NCBI RefSeq assembly: GCF_001429285.1
Contig: NZ_LMJJ01000040.1
Span: forward strand, 503,365 to 567,364
Direction: 5' to 3'
DNA from: Ensifer sp. Root278
GTDB lineage: Bacteria; Pseudomonadota; Alphaproteobacteria; Rhizobiales; Rhizobiaceae
Length of the DNA stretch: 64,000 bases
The position numbers and the translations under genes were made by a program. Each line of letters opens with the position of its first letter. The first letter of the stretch is position 1. Below the pieces are notes generated by a model. It saw only the letters and a list, made by a program, of their open reading frames with translations. It had not been told where the DNA came from and did not search any database. Below, one piece after another: positions 44,962 through 54,561 of the stretch.

Positions 44962-45435
44962 GGACGTCACTCTGCTGACGGTTAAGGGTGGGCTTGCCCC
45001 TCTCCTCGGGTTTAACCCGAGGACTAACCCTCTCCCTGCCAAGCGGGGAGAGGGGACGAGCCCGGTTCGCGGCGTTTTCGAACGCGGCCGCAGTCAGGGT
45101 CAAACGGGGTTTAGTCGGGGGCAAACCAATTAGCCCGGAGTGAAACTGTGGCGCTTGTTGTCGAGGCGAGCGGGCGCCACGCGTGCCCTTCTCCCCGCGC
45201 GGGGAGAAGGTGGCCGGCAGGCCGGATGAGGGGCAAGCCCTCACCGGGCGGATGAGGGGCAGCCGCAAGTGTTGGGCGGTGAGCGGGAAGAAAGCAGCCC
45301 GCATGCCGGATGAGCGGCTACCACAGTGTCCGAACCGTGGCGCCGTTAGCGGTCCCCGCTCGGTCGGTTTCCCGTAGAGATTGTATTAACCATATTTGCT
45401 TACCTGTTCTCAGGGGTTTTAACCGGAGTGGGGCA
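44962..45435. repeat. Intergenic mosaic of CTCATCCGC-type repeats
   Basis: No gene is seen. Hairpins with CTCTCC/GGAGAGG and CTTCTCCCCGC/GCGGGGAGAAG arms lie at about 44996-45060 and 45184-45260, related to those at 1829, 57317 and 63391. The beta-barrel gene's promoter should lie at about 45340-45420, where the sequence is less GC-rich. Confidence 0.65.
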
Positions 45436-46284
45436 ATGGTCAGGGCGAGCGGTTTCGTCATTTTTCTTCTTTCAAGCGTTCAGCTCGCGGCGGCTGCCGA
45501 TATCGACGGTCCGCTGGTCGGGACGCAGGACGCCTATGAAGTGCCGGTGGAGCAAGCATCCGGCGGCATCGTCGGCTACATCGAGGGCTCCTATGGAGCC
45601 GGCGTCGATACACCCGGTGATATCGATACGGATGCATGGGACCTGCGCGGCGCCGTGAACTTCGATGCCGGTGCCGGCCTGAACCTGCAGGTCGATCTCG
45701 GCTACACGCGCGCGTCCTATGAAGACGTCGATACCAACAGCTATGACGGCGCGCTGCACGGCTACTACCGCAACGATCTCTATGCGGCCGGCGTCTTCGT
45801 GCAAGGCGCACGCCTCGACCCGGGCATTGGCGTCGATCTCAACGATTACATGGGTGGCGTCGAAGGGGCCTATTTCCTCGATACCTGGACGCTGCATGGC
45901 GCGGTCGGCTACGGCCAGGCGAGCGTGGAAGACTTCGACGACATCGACGCCGATCATTATATGGGCTCGCTCGGTGCCCGCATTTACGCGACCGACAACC
46001 TGCGCTTCGACGTCGACGGCTCGCTTCATCGCATGAGCGAAAACGACCTGGATTACGATCTGCGCAGCCTGAAGCTGACGGCCAACTACCGGCTGGACGC
46101 TTTCCCGGTCACGCTCTTTGCCGGCTACAAATACACCAACGAGGAGCTGTCGGGGCTGAGCGCATCGGTCTCCGGTGACACCAGCACCATCTTCGGGGGC
46201 CTGCGCTTCTCCTACGGTTCCGCGACGCTTAAGGAAGAAGAGCGCCTCGGCCCGGTCTGGTCCAACAACCGCCTGTCGTTCTGA
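45436..46284 (+). CDS. Outer-membrane beta-barrel protein
   Basis: A 282-residue protein with a signal peptide (about residues 1-20, ending AAAA) and alternating amphipathic strands with frequent Tyr and Asp turns (GYIEGSYGAG, LQVDLGYTRASY, GYYRNDLYAAG, FGGLRFSYG). It ends NNRLSF, a C-terminal Phe as expected for barrels inserted by Bam. This is a porin- or OmpW-like small barrel; no specific family is assured. The ATG at 45436 has GGAG seven bases upstream. Confidence 0.8.
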   Translation: MVRASGFVIFLLSSVQLAAAADIDGPLVGTQDAYEVPVEQASGGIVGYIEGSYGAGVDTPGDIDTDAWDLRGAVNFDAGAGLNLQVDLGYTRASYEDVDTNSYDGALHGYYRNDLYAAGVFVQGARLDPGIGVDLNDYMGGVEGAYFLDTWTLHGAVGYGQASVEDFDDIDADHYMGSLGARIYATDNLRFDVDGSLHRMSENDLDYDLRSLKLTANYRLDAFPVTLFAGYKYTNEELSGLSASVSGDTSTIFGGLRFSYGSATLKEEERLGPVWSNNRLSF

Positions 46285-46457
46285 TCGGCTGTTTCGCAGT
46301 CTTGGGTATCCATTGCTGCTACGGCATCCGGGGCAGCCGCCGCTCGGATAAAACGACCTTCATCCGAGCGAGCTTGTGGGCGCAGCGACAAAGGGGGCCC
46401 TCGAAGCCATGCCTTTGAAGTCATGTTCAGGGTGGCCTTGCCGCTCAACCCCAACGC

Positions 46458-46478
46458 TTCCCCGCGCCAAGCGGGGAA
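46458..46478. terminator. Hairpin between convergent genes
   Basis: TTCCCCGC and GCGGGGAA form a perfect 8-bp stem around a five-base loop, between the barrel gene and the ribosomal-protection gene, which face each other. It could also be part of the CCCCGC repeat family. Confidence 0.35.
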
Positions 46479-46524
46479 AGCGAAACCTCCGCATTATTCG
46501 CCGGGCAAACGGGTCCTTCGAGCC

Positions 46525-48463
46525 TCACCGCAAGCTCCTCAGATAATCGGCCCGATCGAAGGGGTTGCTGCCCAATCGGGGGTGGGACGGCTGCGCGCCT
46601 GAGATCGGCGCGTAGTGATCGAACGTGCTTTCAAGCACGCCGGCTCCGCTCGTGAGCCCCGGCAATTGTCGCTGGACGCTCTGGACGATTACCGATGGCA
46701 CGATCCCCGTCAGCCTGGCGATACCGCCATCGATCACCGCATCCGTCGTCGATGCGCCAGACTTTGCGAGGAGCGCATGGATGGCCGTCAAGGTCGATGC
46801 GGGCGCTTCGAGGTGGAAGCGGTCGATCGGCTCGCAGACGACCGTGCCGGCGGATGATAGCGCCGCGGCGAGGACCAGGGGCGTCAACCTGCGAAAATCG
46901 ACGGCGGTGCTGGCGGGCGATGTCTGGCGCGCAGCCGTCATGGCGACGTGGCAATCGATCACCTGCCAGCCGAAGAGGCCTGCCTTCAGCGTCTCTGTAA
47001 CGGCCTCCTCGACGGCCCTGTAAAAGCTCGCCGGCATCTGGCCCACGTCGACTTCCAGCGCGAAGCTGTTGCCCGCTGCTGCCGGCCGCGGTTCGATCCT
47101 GAGCCCGACCGTGGCAAGGAAAGGGTTCGGCTCCCGGAAGATGATCTCGATGCCGCTTCCGGTTCCGACTGGTCTTTCGACGCGGATGACGGTGCTTTCC
47201 TCAAAGATGACGCCGAGGCCGAAATCGACGGACAGGGTGGCCTCAATCACCTCTTTCTGCACCTCACCATAGAGCGAGACAAACATTTCGCTGGCATCGT
47301 CGTTGGTGCGCAGGTTGATGAACGGGTCCTGTTCGGCCAGCTGCTGCAGGGCAAGCCACAGCGCCGTGTTGTCAGAGGGGCGCGTCGGCCGCACGAGGGT
47401 TTCGAGCGTCGGCGGCGCGAAGTGAAACCCGCCGGAGGTGCTTGTGCCGGTCCCGACCTGATCGCCGATGCGGGGCTGGGCGAGCCCACCGATCTTGGCA
47501 ATGCGGCCGGCCGTGAACTGATCGACCTTTTGCAAGCGGCCCTGATCGAAGAGCTGGATGCTCGTGACCTTCGCCGCACCGGCGGGAAGGGCGAGATAGT
47601 CGCGCGCAACCACCGTGCCCGACGTCAGGTTGAGGAAGGCGAGTTTTTCACCGCCCCAGCCGCGCTCGATCTTGAAGATCCTGCCCGCGACCGGCGCATC
47701 CGACGCCGGCTGCTTGCTCGGCAGAAGCGTCTCGATCGCGGCGATCAGGTCCTTCACACCGACGCCGGTCATGGCGATGCCGCAATAGACCGGATGCAGA
47801 AGGCCGGCGGCAAGCTGCGCGGCGAGCGCCGTCCTCAGCCGCTCGACGGTCAGGCGCTCGGGCGCCAGCACATAGTCGTCGAGCAAGGTCTCGTCGTTGG
47901 CGGCAAGCGCTTCTGAGAGCGCGGAGAAATATGGCTCCTCTTCAAAGTCGATTGCCTCCGCTCTCGCGTTCCGGCTGCCGGCGTCGATCGCCACCGACAT
48001 CGCGACAGGGCGGACCGCGAGCTGGCTAGCGATCTCGTCGATGACCTCGGCGGGACGCGCCCCGAGGCGGTCGATCTTGTTGACGAAGAACAGGAAAGGG
48101 ACGCCAAGCCGACGCAAGGCGCGCACCAGCACGCGCGTCTGCGCCTGCACGCCTTCCACCGCCGAGACGACCACCACGGCGGCATCGAGTGTTTGCAGCA
48201 CCCGCTCGACTTCGGCGATGAAATCCGGGTGTCCGGGGGTGTCGATAAGGTTGACGACCAGGTCGCCAAGGTTGAACGACACGACGGAGGCGGCAATCGT
48301 TATGCCGCGCTGTCGTTCCAGTTCAAGGCTGTCGGTCTGGGTGTTGCCGCTATCGACGCTGCCGAGCTTGTCGATCGCGCCGGTATCAAAAAGCAGTCGT
48401 TCCGGTAAGGCTAGTCTTTCCTGCATCTACATGGGCGAGGATGCCCAGATTCAATGTGCGCAT
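46525..48463 (-). pseudogene. Ribosomal protection GTPase (Tet(M)/OtrA-like), frameshifted in the P-loop region
   Basis: An EF-G-like translational GTPase of about 645 residues. In the main frame (up to 48426) the motifs RQRGITI, DTPGH and NKID are present, with the EF-G-type domains II-V through to SHPRLGSNPFDRADYL. The start of the gene, MRTLNLGILAHVDAGKTSLT with the P-loop, is in another frame and begins at an ATG at 48463. One extra base (a G in sense, at about 48402-48405) separates them; removing it gives LTERLLFDTG. Proteins of this type release tetracycline from ribosomes. As sequenced, the product would be incomplete. It could also be a sequence error. Confidence 0.85.
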
Positions 48464-48870
48464 AATCCATCAGCTTCTCAAAAATTCGGATCTGGGTTTC
48501 TTGAGAAGTGACTCGGTGCATTGGGACCTCCAGCTTCGGCTTCTTTCCGGTACCGCGCCCTTTAATCGGCGAGGAGTACGCGTCGAATCTAATGACGCGC
48601 GGCTGCAGGCGTCAAGCGCTGCCGGCCAACTCTGAATTGGTGTTGCAGATTTGCGAGGGGGCGTGGAGGACGGAGGCACCAGGCATGACGTCGGGCTCGG
48701 ACGCGGCCTGTACACTTGAAAGCGGTAGCCCCCAACGAAGGCTTCGCTTCAGCTCATCGAGCACTCTGCGCACCGCAAACCCGGTGCACATGTCGCGAAA
48801 TACAATGCCTAGTAGCATTATTTAGTATGTGCTAACCTCTCGTCGCCATGAGGGCAAGAGGGAGGCGAAT
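48464..48870. other. Intergenic region
   Basis: No supported gene. A 68-residue minus-strand frame (48612-48818) has an ATG but no ribosome binding site and no recognisable family. The section from 48790 to 48840 is AT-rich and probably carries the DUF1254 gene's promoter. Confidence 0.4.
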
Positions 48871-50310
48871 ATGGACATGACACGCCGTGCCGTCGCTTTG
48901 GGAGGCGCTGGCCTGCTCGCAACGGTTTCAACTTTACCTGCGAATGCTCTGGAATCTCCGCTGATCGATCCGGTCGAGGCGGCTGACGAATTCTGGTTGG
49001 CGGTGGAAGCCTATATCTACGGCTATCCGCTGGTGACGACGGAAATGACCCGCCGCGTCGTCACCAATGTGGCACAGCCTGAGGGCAGCAAGGGGCCGAT
49101 GGGGCATATCATCAAGCTTAGGGAGTATCCGAACGCTTCCTTCAAGGACGTGACCGCGCCGAACGCCGATACGCTTTATACGACGGCCTTCGTCGACGTC
49201 AGCAAGGAGCCCTGGGTGCTGTCGATCCCGGACATGAAGGATCGCTACTTCCTGTTCCCGATGCTCGACGGCTGGACGACGGTGTTTCAGGTGCCGGGCA
49301 AGCGGACGACCGGCAACGGGGCGCAGTCCTACGCGATCACCGGGCCCGGCTGGCAGGGCACCATTCCCGACGGCGTGACCGAATACAAGTCGGCAACGAG
49401 CGTCGTCTGGATCCTCGGTCGCATCTATTGCGATGGCTCGCCCGAGGACTATGCGGCGGTTCACGCGCTGCAGGATCAGTGCAAGCTCTCGCCGCTCAGC
49501 GCCTATGGCAAGGACTGGACGCCACCGGCGGGCAAGATCGACCCGACCATCGACATGAAGACGGCGGTGCGCGAACAGGTCAACCGCATGGACGCGGTCG
49601 AGTACTTCACATTGCTCTGCGAACTGATGAAGACCAATCCGCCGACGGCTGCGGATGCGGAAGCGGTCGCCAAGTTCGCCGAGATCGGCATCGTGCCCGG
49701 CAAGGATTTCGACAAGAGCAAGCTGGATGCCGCTTTCATCTCGCGCATTCCCGCCATGGCGTTCCATCGCATCATGCTGCATTTCAAGTTCAGCGATGGC
49801 GACGTCCAGGACATCAATGGCTGGGGCTTTACCACCAAGACCGGCATTTACGGCACGGGCTACCTGCAGCGTGCACTGATCACGGCGATCGGTCTCGGCG
49901 CCAATCGTCCTCAGGATGCGATCTATCCGACGTCGCTGAAATCCAAGGACGGCCTTTTCTCCCGCGCCTACCATGGCGCCAACAAATACGTCATCACCTT
50001 CCCGAAGGGGCAATTGCCGCCGGTGCGCGGTTTCTGGTCGATCACCATGTATGACGAGGACTATTTCTTCGTCGACAATCCGCTCAATCGCTATTCGATC
50101 AGCGCACGCGTCAGCCCCAAGGCCAATGCCGACGGGTCGACGGAGATCTACATCCAGAACGAAACGCCCGGAGCTGACAAGGAGAACAACTGGCTGCCCG
50201 CGCCGAAGGGCAAGTTCATCCTGATGATGCGGCTCTACTGGCCCGACGACAGCCCGCCGTCCATTCTCGATGGCTCATGGGTCATCCCGCCGGTGAAGAA
50301 GGCGGGATGA
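48871..50310 (+). CDS. DUF1254/DUF1214 domain exported protein (second copy)
   Basis: A 479-residue protein with a twin-arginine-like signal (MTRRAVALGGAGLLA). DUF1254 follows (about residues 45-160, with AVEAYIYGYPLVTTEMTRR and TAPNADTLYTTAFVD) and DUF1214 at the C-terminus (about residues 365-470, ending DGSWVIPPV). It differs greatly from the copy at 27172, so this is not a recent duplication. Function unknown. The ATG at 48871 follows GGGAGG. Confidence 0.88.
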   Translation: MDMTRRAVALGGAGLLATVSTLPANALESPLIDPVEAADEFWLAVEAYIYGYPLVTTEMTRRVVTNVAQPEGSKGPMGHIIKLREYPNASFKDVTAPNADTLYTTAFVDVSKEPWVLSIPDMKDRYFLFPMLDGWTTVFQVPGKRTTGNGAQSYAITGPGWQGTIPDGVTEYKSATSVVWILGRIYCDGSPEDYAAVHALQDQCKLSPLSAYGKDWTPPAGKIDPTIDMKTAVREQVNRMDAVEYFTLLCELMKTNPPTAADAEAVAKFAEIGIVPGKDFDKSKLDAAFISRIPAMAFHRIMLHFKFSDGDVQDINGWGFTTKTGIYGTGYLQRALITAIGLGANRPQDAIYPTSLKSKDGLFSRAYHGANKYVITFPKGQLPPVRGFWSITMYDEDYFFVDNPLNRYSISARVSPKANADGSTEIYIQNETPGADKENNWLPAPKGKFILMMRLYWPDDSPPSILDGSWVIPPVKKAG

Positions 50311-50489
50311 TAGAGGCGCTATAGCACTTTGAATTGCTGCATGTTTTTGTCCTTTAATCGGGTACGATTAAAGGAAACATGCAGTAGCGCCGCGCGTCTT
50401 GTCAGACGCGCAAAGGTCGCTGTAGCACTTTGAATTGCTGCATGTTTTTGTCCTTTAACCGGGTACGGCTAAGGGAAACATGCAGCAGC
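50311..50489. repeat. Tandem composite repeats with paired hairpins
   Basis: Two copies in tandem, starting at 50322 and 50423, of TAGCACTTTGAATTGCTGCA followed by TGTTTTTGTCC. The first includes a perfect 10-bp stem (CCTTTAATCG ggta CGATTAAAGG, 50351-50374) and between the copies a second stem (GCGCGTCT tgtc AGACGCGC). Related elements are at 35494 and 4352. It separates the convergent DUF1254 and monooxygenase genes. Confidence 0.8.
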
Positions 50490-50491
50490 GA

Positions 50492-50848
50492 TCAGGCCAC
50501 GGATACGCGCTTCGGCAGGACGAGATCGCCGACCGAGTAGGTGTGAAACTCGCTCCGGGAGACCTCGTCCAGCTTCCGGAACTTCTCCACGAACACCGGG
50601 TCGGAGAAGAACTCACCGACATTTCCGGTTCCCTGGATTGCCTCGACATTGACGACCGTCTGTCCGTCCGTGCTCTTCGCCAAGGTGCTCCACAAAAAGC
50701 CTTCCTTCCGTTCGGCGACGTAGTGCACGACGTCCTGGATGATCGCGAAGGCTTCCTCCTGCTTGCCGGGGTGAGCGTGGATGACGTTGACGACAAAGGT
50801 CGTCGGAGCGGGGGAAGCTGAGAAAGTGGGGGTAAGGCTCGTATTCAT
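50492..50848 (-). CDS. Antibiotic biosynthesis monooxygenase (ABM) domain protein
   Basis: A 118-residue protein with one ABM domain (about residues 17-110: VVNVIHAHPGKQEEAFAII ... AERKEGFLWSTLAKS ... FHTYSVGDLVL). These small dimeric proteins include quinol monooxygenases and haem-degrading or aromatic-oxidising enzymes without cofactor; the substrate is unknown. The ATG at 50848 has GGAGAG upstream. It is divergent from a LysR gene and is probably its target. Confidence 0.85.
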   Translation of the reverse strand: MNTSLTPTFSASPAPTTFVVNVIHAHPGKQEEAFAIIQDVVHYVAERKEGFLWSTLAKSTDGQTVVNVEAIQGTGNVGEFFSDPVFVEKFRKLDEVSRSEFHTYSVGDLVLPKRVSVA

Positions 50849-50945
50849 GGGGCTCTCCATTTGAACGTCGCAGCGCATCGACCGCGACGACATCTGGATA
50901 TCGACGGAGAAATAGCGGATAAACGAGCGGGTATTCTCATCACTT

Positions 50946-50960
50946 CGGAAATTAATTCCG
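50946..50960. promoter_or_regulatory. Candidate LysR operator
   Basis: CGGAA-ATTAA-TTCCG is a 5-5-5 inverted repeat in the 125-base gap between the divergent ABM and LysR genes, 13 bases before the LysR start. Its place suits autoregulation. Confidence 0.4.
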
Positions 50961-50973
50961 CAATCGGCAGACG

Positions 50974-51861
50974 ATGGACAAGCTCGGAACGCTCAGCATT
51001 TTCATTCAGGTCGCAGAGGCAGGCAGCTTCGTGGCCGCCGGCCATCGGCTCGGCCTTTCGGGTTCTGCGGTCGGCAAGGCCATCGCGCGGCTCGAAGACG
51101 AGATGGGCGTGCGTCTCTTCAATCGGTCGACGAGAAGCATGGCGCTGACCGAGGACGGGAGCTTCTTTCTCGATACCTGTCGCCGCATCCAATCCGAATT
51201 CGAGGCAGCCCAGGCGCAGCTGTCGCGGTCGCACGCGACACCGCGCGGCCAGCTTCGTGTCAGCCTGCCCTTGGCCGGCATGCTCCTGATGCCGACCATA
51301 TCGGATTTCATGCGAGCCTACCCATTGATCAACCTCGACCTCGATTTCACCGATCGGCTGGTCGACGTCATCGAGGAGGGCTTCGATGCCGTCATCCGAA
51401 CAGGCGAGGTCAAGGATACGCGGCTCATGAGCCGCAAGCTCGGGACGTTCCGGCACAGGATCGTCGCGGCTCCGGAGTATCTCGCCGCGCACGGTCGGCC
51501 GAAGGTGCCGGAAGACCTGCTCGGGCATCGCTGCCTCCATCACCGGTACGCGAACTCCGGCCGCCTCGAACCCTGGCCGCTCTTTCGTCACGGGCACGAG
51601 GTCAAGCTCGATCTGCCCGTGACCACGGTTGCGAGCACACTCGAGCCCCTGATCTTCCTGGCGGAGCGATCCTTCGGCATCACCTGTCTGCCCCCGTTCG
51701 CCGTGTCGTCGGAACTGGCGGAAGGCAAGCTGGTATCGCTGCTGGAGGATTGCCTTCGCGAAACGGGCACATTCCGCGTGCTGTGGCCGACCAATCGATA
51801 TCTCTCGCCAAAGGTCCGTGCCTTCGTCGACTTCATGGCCGCGAACCTGTTTGCCGAGTGA
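50974..51861 (+). CDS. LysR family transcriptional regulator
   Basis: A 295-residue regulator: helix-turn-helix within residues 1-60 (LSIFIQVAEAGSFVAAGHRLGLSGSAVGKAIARLE), effector domain after about residue 90. It is divergent from the ABM monooxygenase gene, which it probably controls. The ATG at 50974 starts at the usual family position. Confidence 0.9.
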   Translation: MDKLGTLSIFIQVAEAGSFVAAGHRLGLSGSAVGKAIARLEDEMGVRLFNRSTRSMALTEDGSFFLDTCRRIQSEFEAAQAQLSRSHATPRGQLRVSLPLAGMLLMPTISDFMRAYPLINLDLDFTDRLVDVIEEGFDAVIRTGEVKDTRLMSRKLGTFRHRIVAAPEYLAAHGRPKVPEDLLGHRCLHHRYANSGRLEPWPLFRHGHEVKLDLPVTTVASTLEPLIFLAERSFGITCLPPFAVSSELAEGKLVSLLEDCLRETGTFRVLWPTNRYLSPKVRAFVDFMAANLFAE

Positions 51862-51973
51862 CGGCCGGGCCGCACGGCAGGCGCCTCGTGTTATTCCAGC
51901 CGTTGCTAAAGCGCGACAAATGGCAGAAGCTCCGTCTACGCCCCTTTGGCCATGTGAGCCGGAGATGCAGACC

Positions 51974-52741
51974 ATGACCGAAGCCTCTACCATGCAGCCG
52001 GCCAATCGCGGCGACGCCAGGATCTGCCGCGGATGCTGGGACCAGATGCACATGCCGATCCCCATTCGCGGGCCGCTGGCGCTGCCGTTTCGTGCCTTCG
52101 GCATCACCCGCAGCAAGATGAACCCGAACATCTGCACGATCTGCGAACGCTCCTTCCGTTACGTCAAGAAGCAGAGTCACGTTGCGGCAAGCGCGACCAT
52201 TCTTTTTGCCGACATCCGCGGCTTCACCCATTTGTCCGAGCGCATCGAGCGCATCCGGCTCAGCGAAATCGTCAGCCTGTTTCAGGACCGCTGCGCCCAG
52301 GCGATCTGGGCGCATGACGGCATCGTCAACAAGCAGATGGGCGACGGGCTGATGGCGATCTTCAATTTTCCCATTATCAGGAAGGATCACGCGGAAGCCG
52401 CGATCCGGGCCGGGAGGGACATCCAGCGGCTCTGCGCGGCGGCACTTGGCAGCCTGCAGTTCGACGACCTCAAGGGAGAGACGCTCGGCGTCGGTGTCGG
52501 CATCCACTCGGGCGAGGTCGAGATCGGCGAGTTCTCGAGCTTCCGCAGCGATTTCACCGCGATCGGCGGCACGGTCAACCTGGCCTCAAGGCTCGAATCC
52601 CAGGCCGAGGCGGGCGAGATCCTGATCTCACCCGAGACCGCCGCCGAGGCGGCAGCGCTCACGATGGGCGCCGGAACCCGGCTGCTTGTCCTCAAGGGCA
52701 TCGACCAACCGGTGGAGGCGCGGGTGCTGGCGGCGCACTGA
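51974..52741 (+). CDS. Class III adenylate/guanylate cyclase with an N-terminal cysteine cluster
   Basis: A 255-residue protein. The N-terminal 70 residues hold CRGCW and CTICE pairs that look like a metal-binding ribbon. The cyclase domain (about residues 75-255) shows LFADIRGFTHLSERI with metal-binding Asp, KQMGDGLMAIF and GGTVNLASRLES. The cysteine pairs may sense redox state or metal. No other domain is attached. The ATG at 51974 has GGAG eight bases upstream; 51965 is also possible. Confidence 0.85.
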   Translation: MTEASTMQPANRGDARICRGCWDQMHMPIPIRGPLALPFRAFGITRSKMNPNICTICERSFRYVKKQSHVAASATILFADIRGFTHLSERIERIRLSEIVSLFQDRCAQAIWAHDGIVNKQMGDGLMAIFNFPIIRKDHAEAAIRAGRDIQRLCAAALGSLQFDDLKGETLGVGVGIHSGEVEIGEFSSFRSDFTAIGGTVNLASRLESQAEAGEILISPETAAEAAALTMGAGTRLLVLKGIDQPVEARVLAAH

Positions 52742-52926
52742 TCCGGCGCACCGTTGCAACTGGAGGGAGCCCACTCGCCGAAATGGTGTGTAGAGGGAGA
52801 TTACACTGAGGCGATAGGGGTGGGCCCGGAGCAAGCTGCCAGCAGTTGGCGCGGATTTGCGCGACAACGTCCTTTGTGCCGCTGCCGCTGCGCCCTTGGG
52901 TGTCTCGTCGGGAAGGGAGCGCCTCG

Positions 52927-54492
52927 ATGACCATTGCACACCATCAAGGCCCGGAACAGATGAAGGCCGAGCTGGAAGACAGCGAGCGGCTGCAGGCCAT
53001 CAGCCTCGAACTGATCAAGGACGGGCGACCGCAGGCCGTCTACGAGACCATTTTGGATGGTGCGGCCGCCATCATGCGCTCGCAATTCGCCAGCCTGCAG
53101 ATGCTGGATGCCGACCGGGGCGCCGCTGGAGAGCTACGCCTGCTTTCCCATCGCGGCTTCAGCGACGAGGCCGCGCAATTCTGGCATTGGGTCAGCATGG
53201 ACCGGGCTTCCACCTGCGCGCTCGCCCTGCGCACCGGGCGGCGCGTCGTCGTTTCGGATGTCGAAACCGCTGCGTTCATGCAGGGTACGGCGGATCTGGC
53301 CCATTACCGGCAGAGCGGGATACGCGCCGTGCAGACCACGCCGCTCCATTCCCGCGTCGGAACGCTCATCGGGATGTTGTCGACCCATTGGGCGCATGTG
53401 CACCGACCGAAGGAGCGGGAACTGCGTCTCCTCGACGTGCTGGCACGACAGGCGGCCGACCTGATCGAGCGCGAGAAGACGGAGACGGCGCTTCGGGCGA
53501 GCGAGGAACGGTTGCGGACGGCGGTGGAGGTCGGCGGTCTGGGGCTCTGGGACTGGAATGTCCTAACCGGAGAGGTGCATTGGAGCGACGAGTATTTTCG
53601 CATGCTGGGTTACGGGGTGGACGAGGTGACGCCCAGCTATGAAAACTGGTCCGCGCGCATCCACCCGGATGACCGGGCGGAGACCGAGGCCTTGCTGCAG
53701 CACGCGCGGGAGGCCCGCACAGAGTTCGTCACGGAGTTTCGCACCCTGCATCCGAATGGCGCCGTTCGCTGGCTGCACGGCCGCGGCCGTTTCTTCTACG
53801 ATCAAGGCGGGCAGGCGATCCGCATGGTGGGCGCGATGACCGACACCACCGAGCGGCGGCAATGGGAAGACCGCCAGAAGGCGCTGGTTGCCGAGCTGCA
53901 GCATCGCACCCGAAACCTCATGGCGGTTGTCCGGGCCGTTGCCGAAACCACCGCCCGCAGAGCCAAGGACCTGCCGGATTTCAGCGCGCATTTTCGCAGC
54001 CGCCTGTCGGCGCTGGCCAGGGTCCAGGGCCTGTTGTCGCGCCTGGCCAACCAGCAGCGGGTCACCTTCGATGAGCTGCTCCGGGCAGAACTGGCGGCGG
54101 TGGATGCGGATATGGGGCGTGTGCGGCTGGACGGTCCCAGCGGCGTGAAGCTGCGTTCGTCGACGGTGCAAACGCTGACCATGGCCCTTCATGAACTGGC
54201 CAACAATGCCGTCAAGTACGGTGCCTTGGGTCAGGCCGGTGCAGCACTTTCCGTTCGCTGGCATGTCGAGGCCGGGCAGGATCAAAAGCTCTGGCTTCAC
54301 ATCGACTGGCACGAAAGCGGCGTGCGCATGCCGCCGGCAACCGGTGCCGGCGAGGGCATCGGGCACGGGCGCGAACTGATCGAGCGGGCGCTGCCCTACC
54401 AGCTTGAGGCGAGAACGAGCTTCGCCCTTGGGCCGAATGGCCTGCGCTGCACCATCTCCATGCCGGTCTCCGAGCTCAACATGGCTCGATGA
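52927..54492 (+). CDS. GAF-PAS-HWE sensor histidine kinase
   Basis: A 521-residue cytoplasmic kinase. A GAF domain (about residues 25-170) and a PAS domain (about residues 190-305, with GLGLWDWNVLTGEVHW) precede an HWE-type kinase. The phosphorylated histidine is His326 in ELQHRTRNLMAVV, followed by HELANNAVKYGAL and the HWE-type WHESGV. No membrane segment is seen, so it senses something inside the cell; light (PAS) or redox are options. No response regulator is adjacent. The ATG at 52927 has GGGAG about eight bases upstream. Confidence 0.92.
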   Translation: MTIAHHQGPEQMKAELEDSERLQAISLELIKDGRPQAVYETILDGAAAIMRSQFASLQMLDADRGAAGELRLLSHRGFSDEAAQFWHWVSMDRASTCALALRTGRRVVVSDVETAAFMQGTADLAHYRQSGIRAVQTTPLHSRVGTLIGMLSTHWAHVHRPKERELRLLDVLARQAADLIEREKTETALRASEERLRTAVEVGGLGLWDWNVLTGEVHWSDEYFRMLGYGVDEVTPSYENWSARIHPDDRAETEALLQHAREARTEFVTEFRTLHPNGAVRWLHGRGRFFYDQGGQAIRMVGAMTDTTERRQWEDRQKALVAELQHRTRNLMAVVRAVAETTARRAKDLPDFSAHFRSRLSALARVQGLLSRLANQQRVTFDELLRAELAAVDADMGRVRLDGPSGVKLRSSTVQTLTMALHELANNAVKYGALGQAGAALSVRWHVEAGQDQKLWLHIDWHESGVRMPPATGAGEGIGHGRELIERALPYQLEARTSFALGPNGLRCTISMPVSELNMAR

Positions 54493-54561
54493 GGCAGGCT
54501 TCGACACTGTTCTGCAACCTTGCTCTGCCACTGCGAAGACACATCGCGAGGGGGGACGCGA

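Noticed and set aside
48612-48818. A 68-residue minus-strand ORF upstream of the ribosomal-protection gene
   Set aside because: No ribosome binding site, no family, and its codon use does not resemble that of neighbouring genes.
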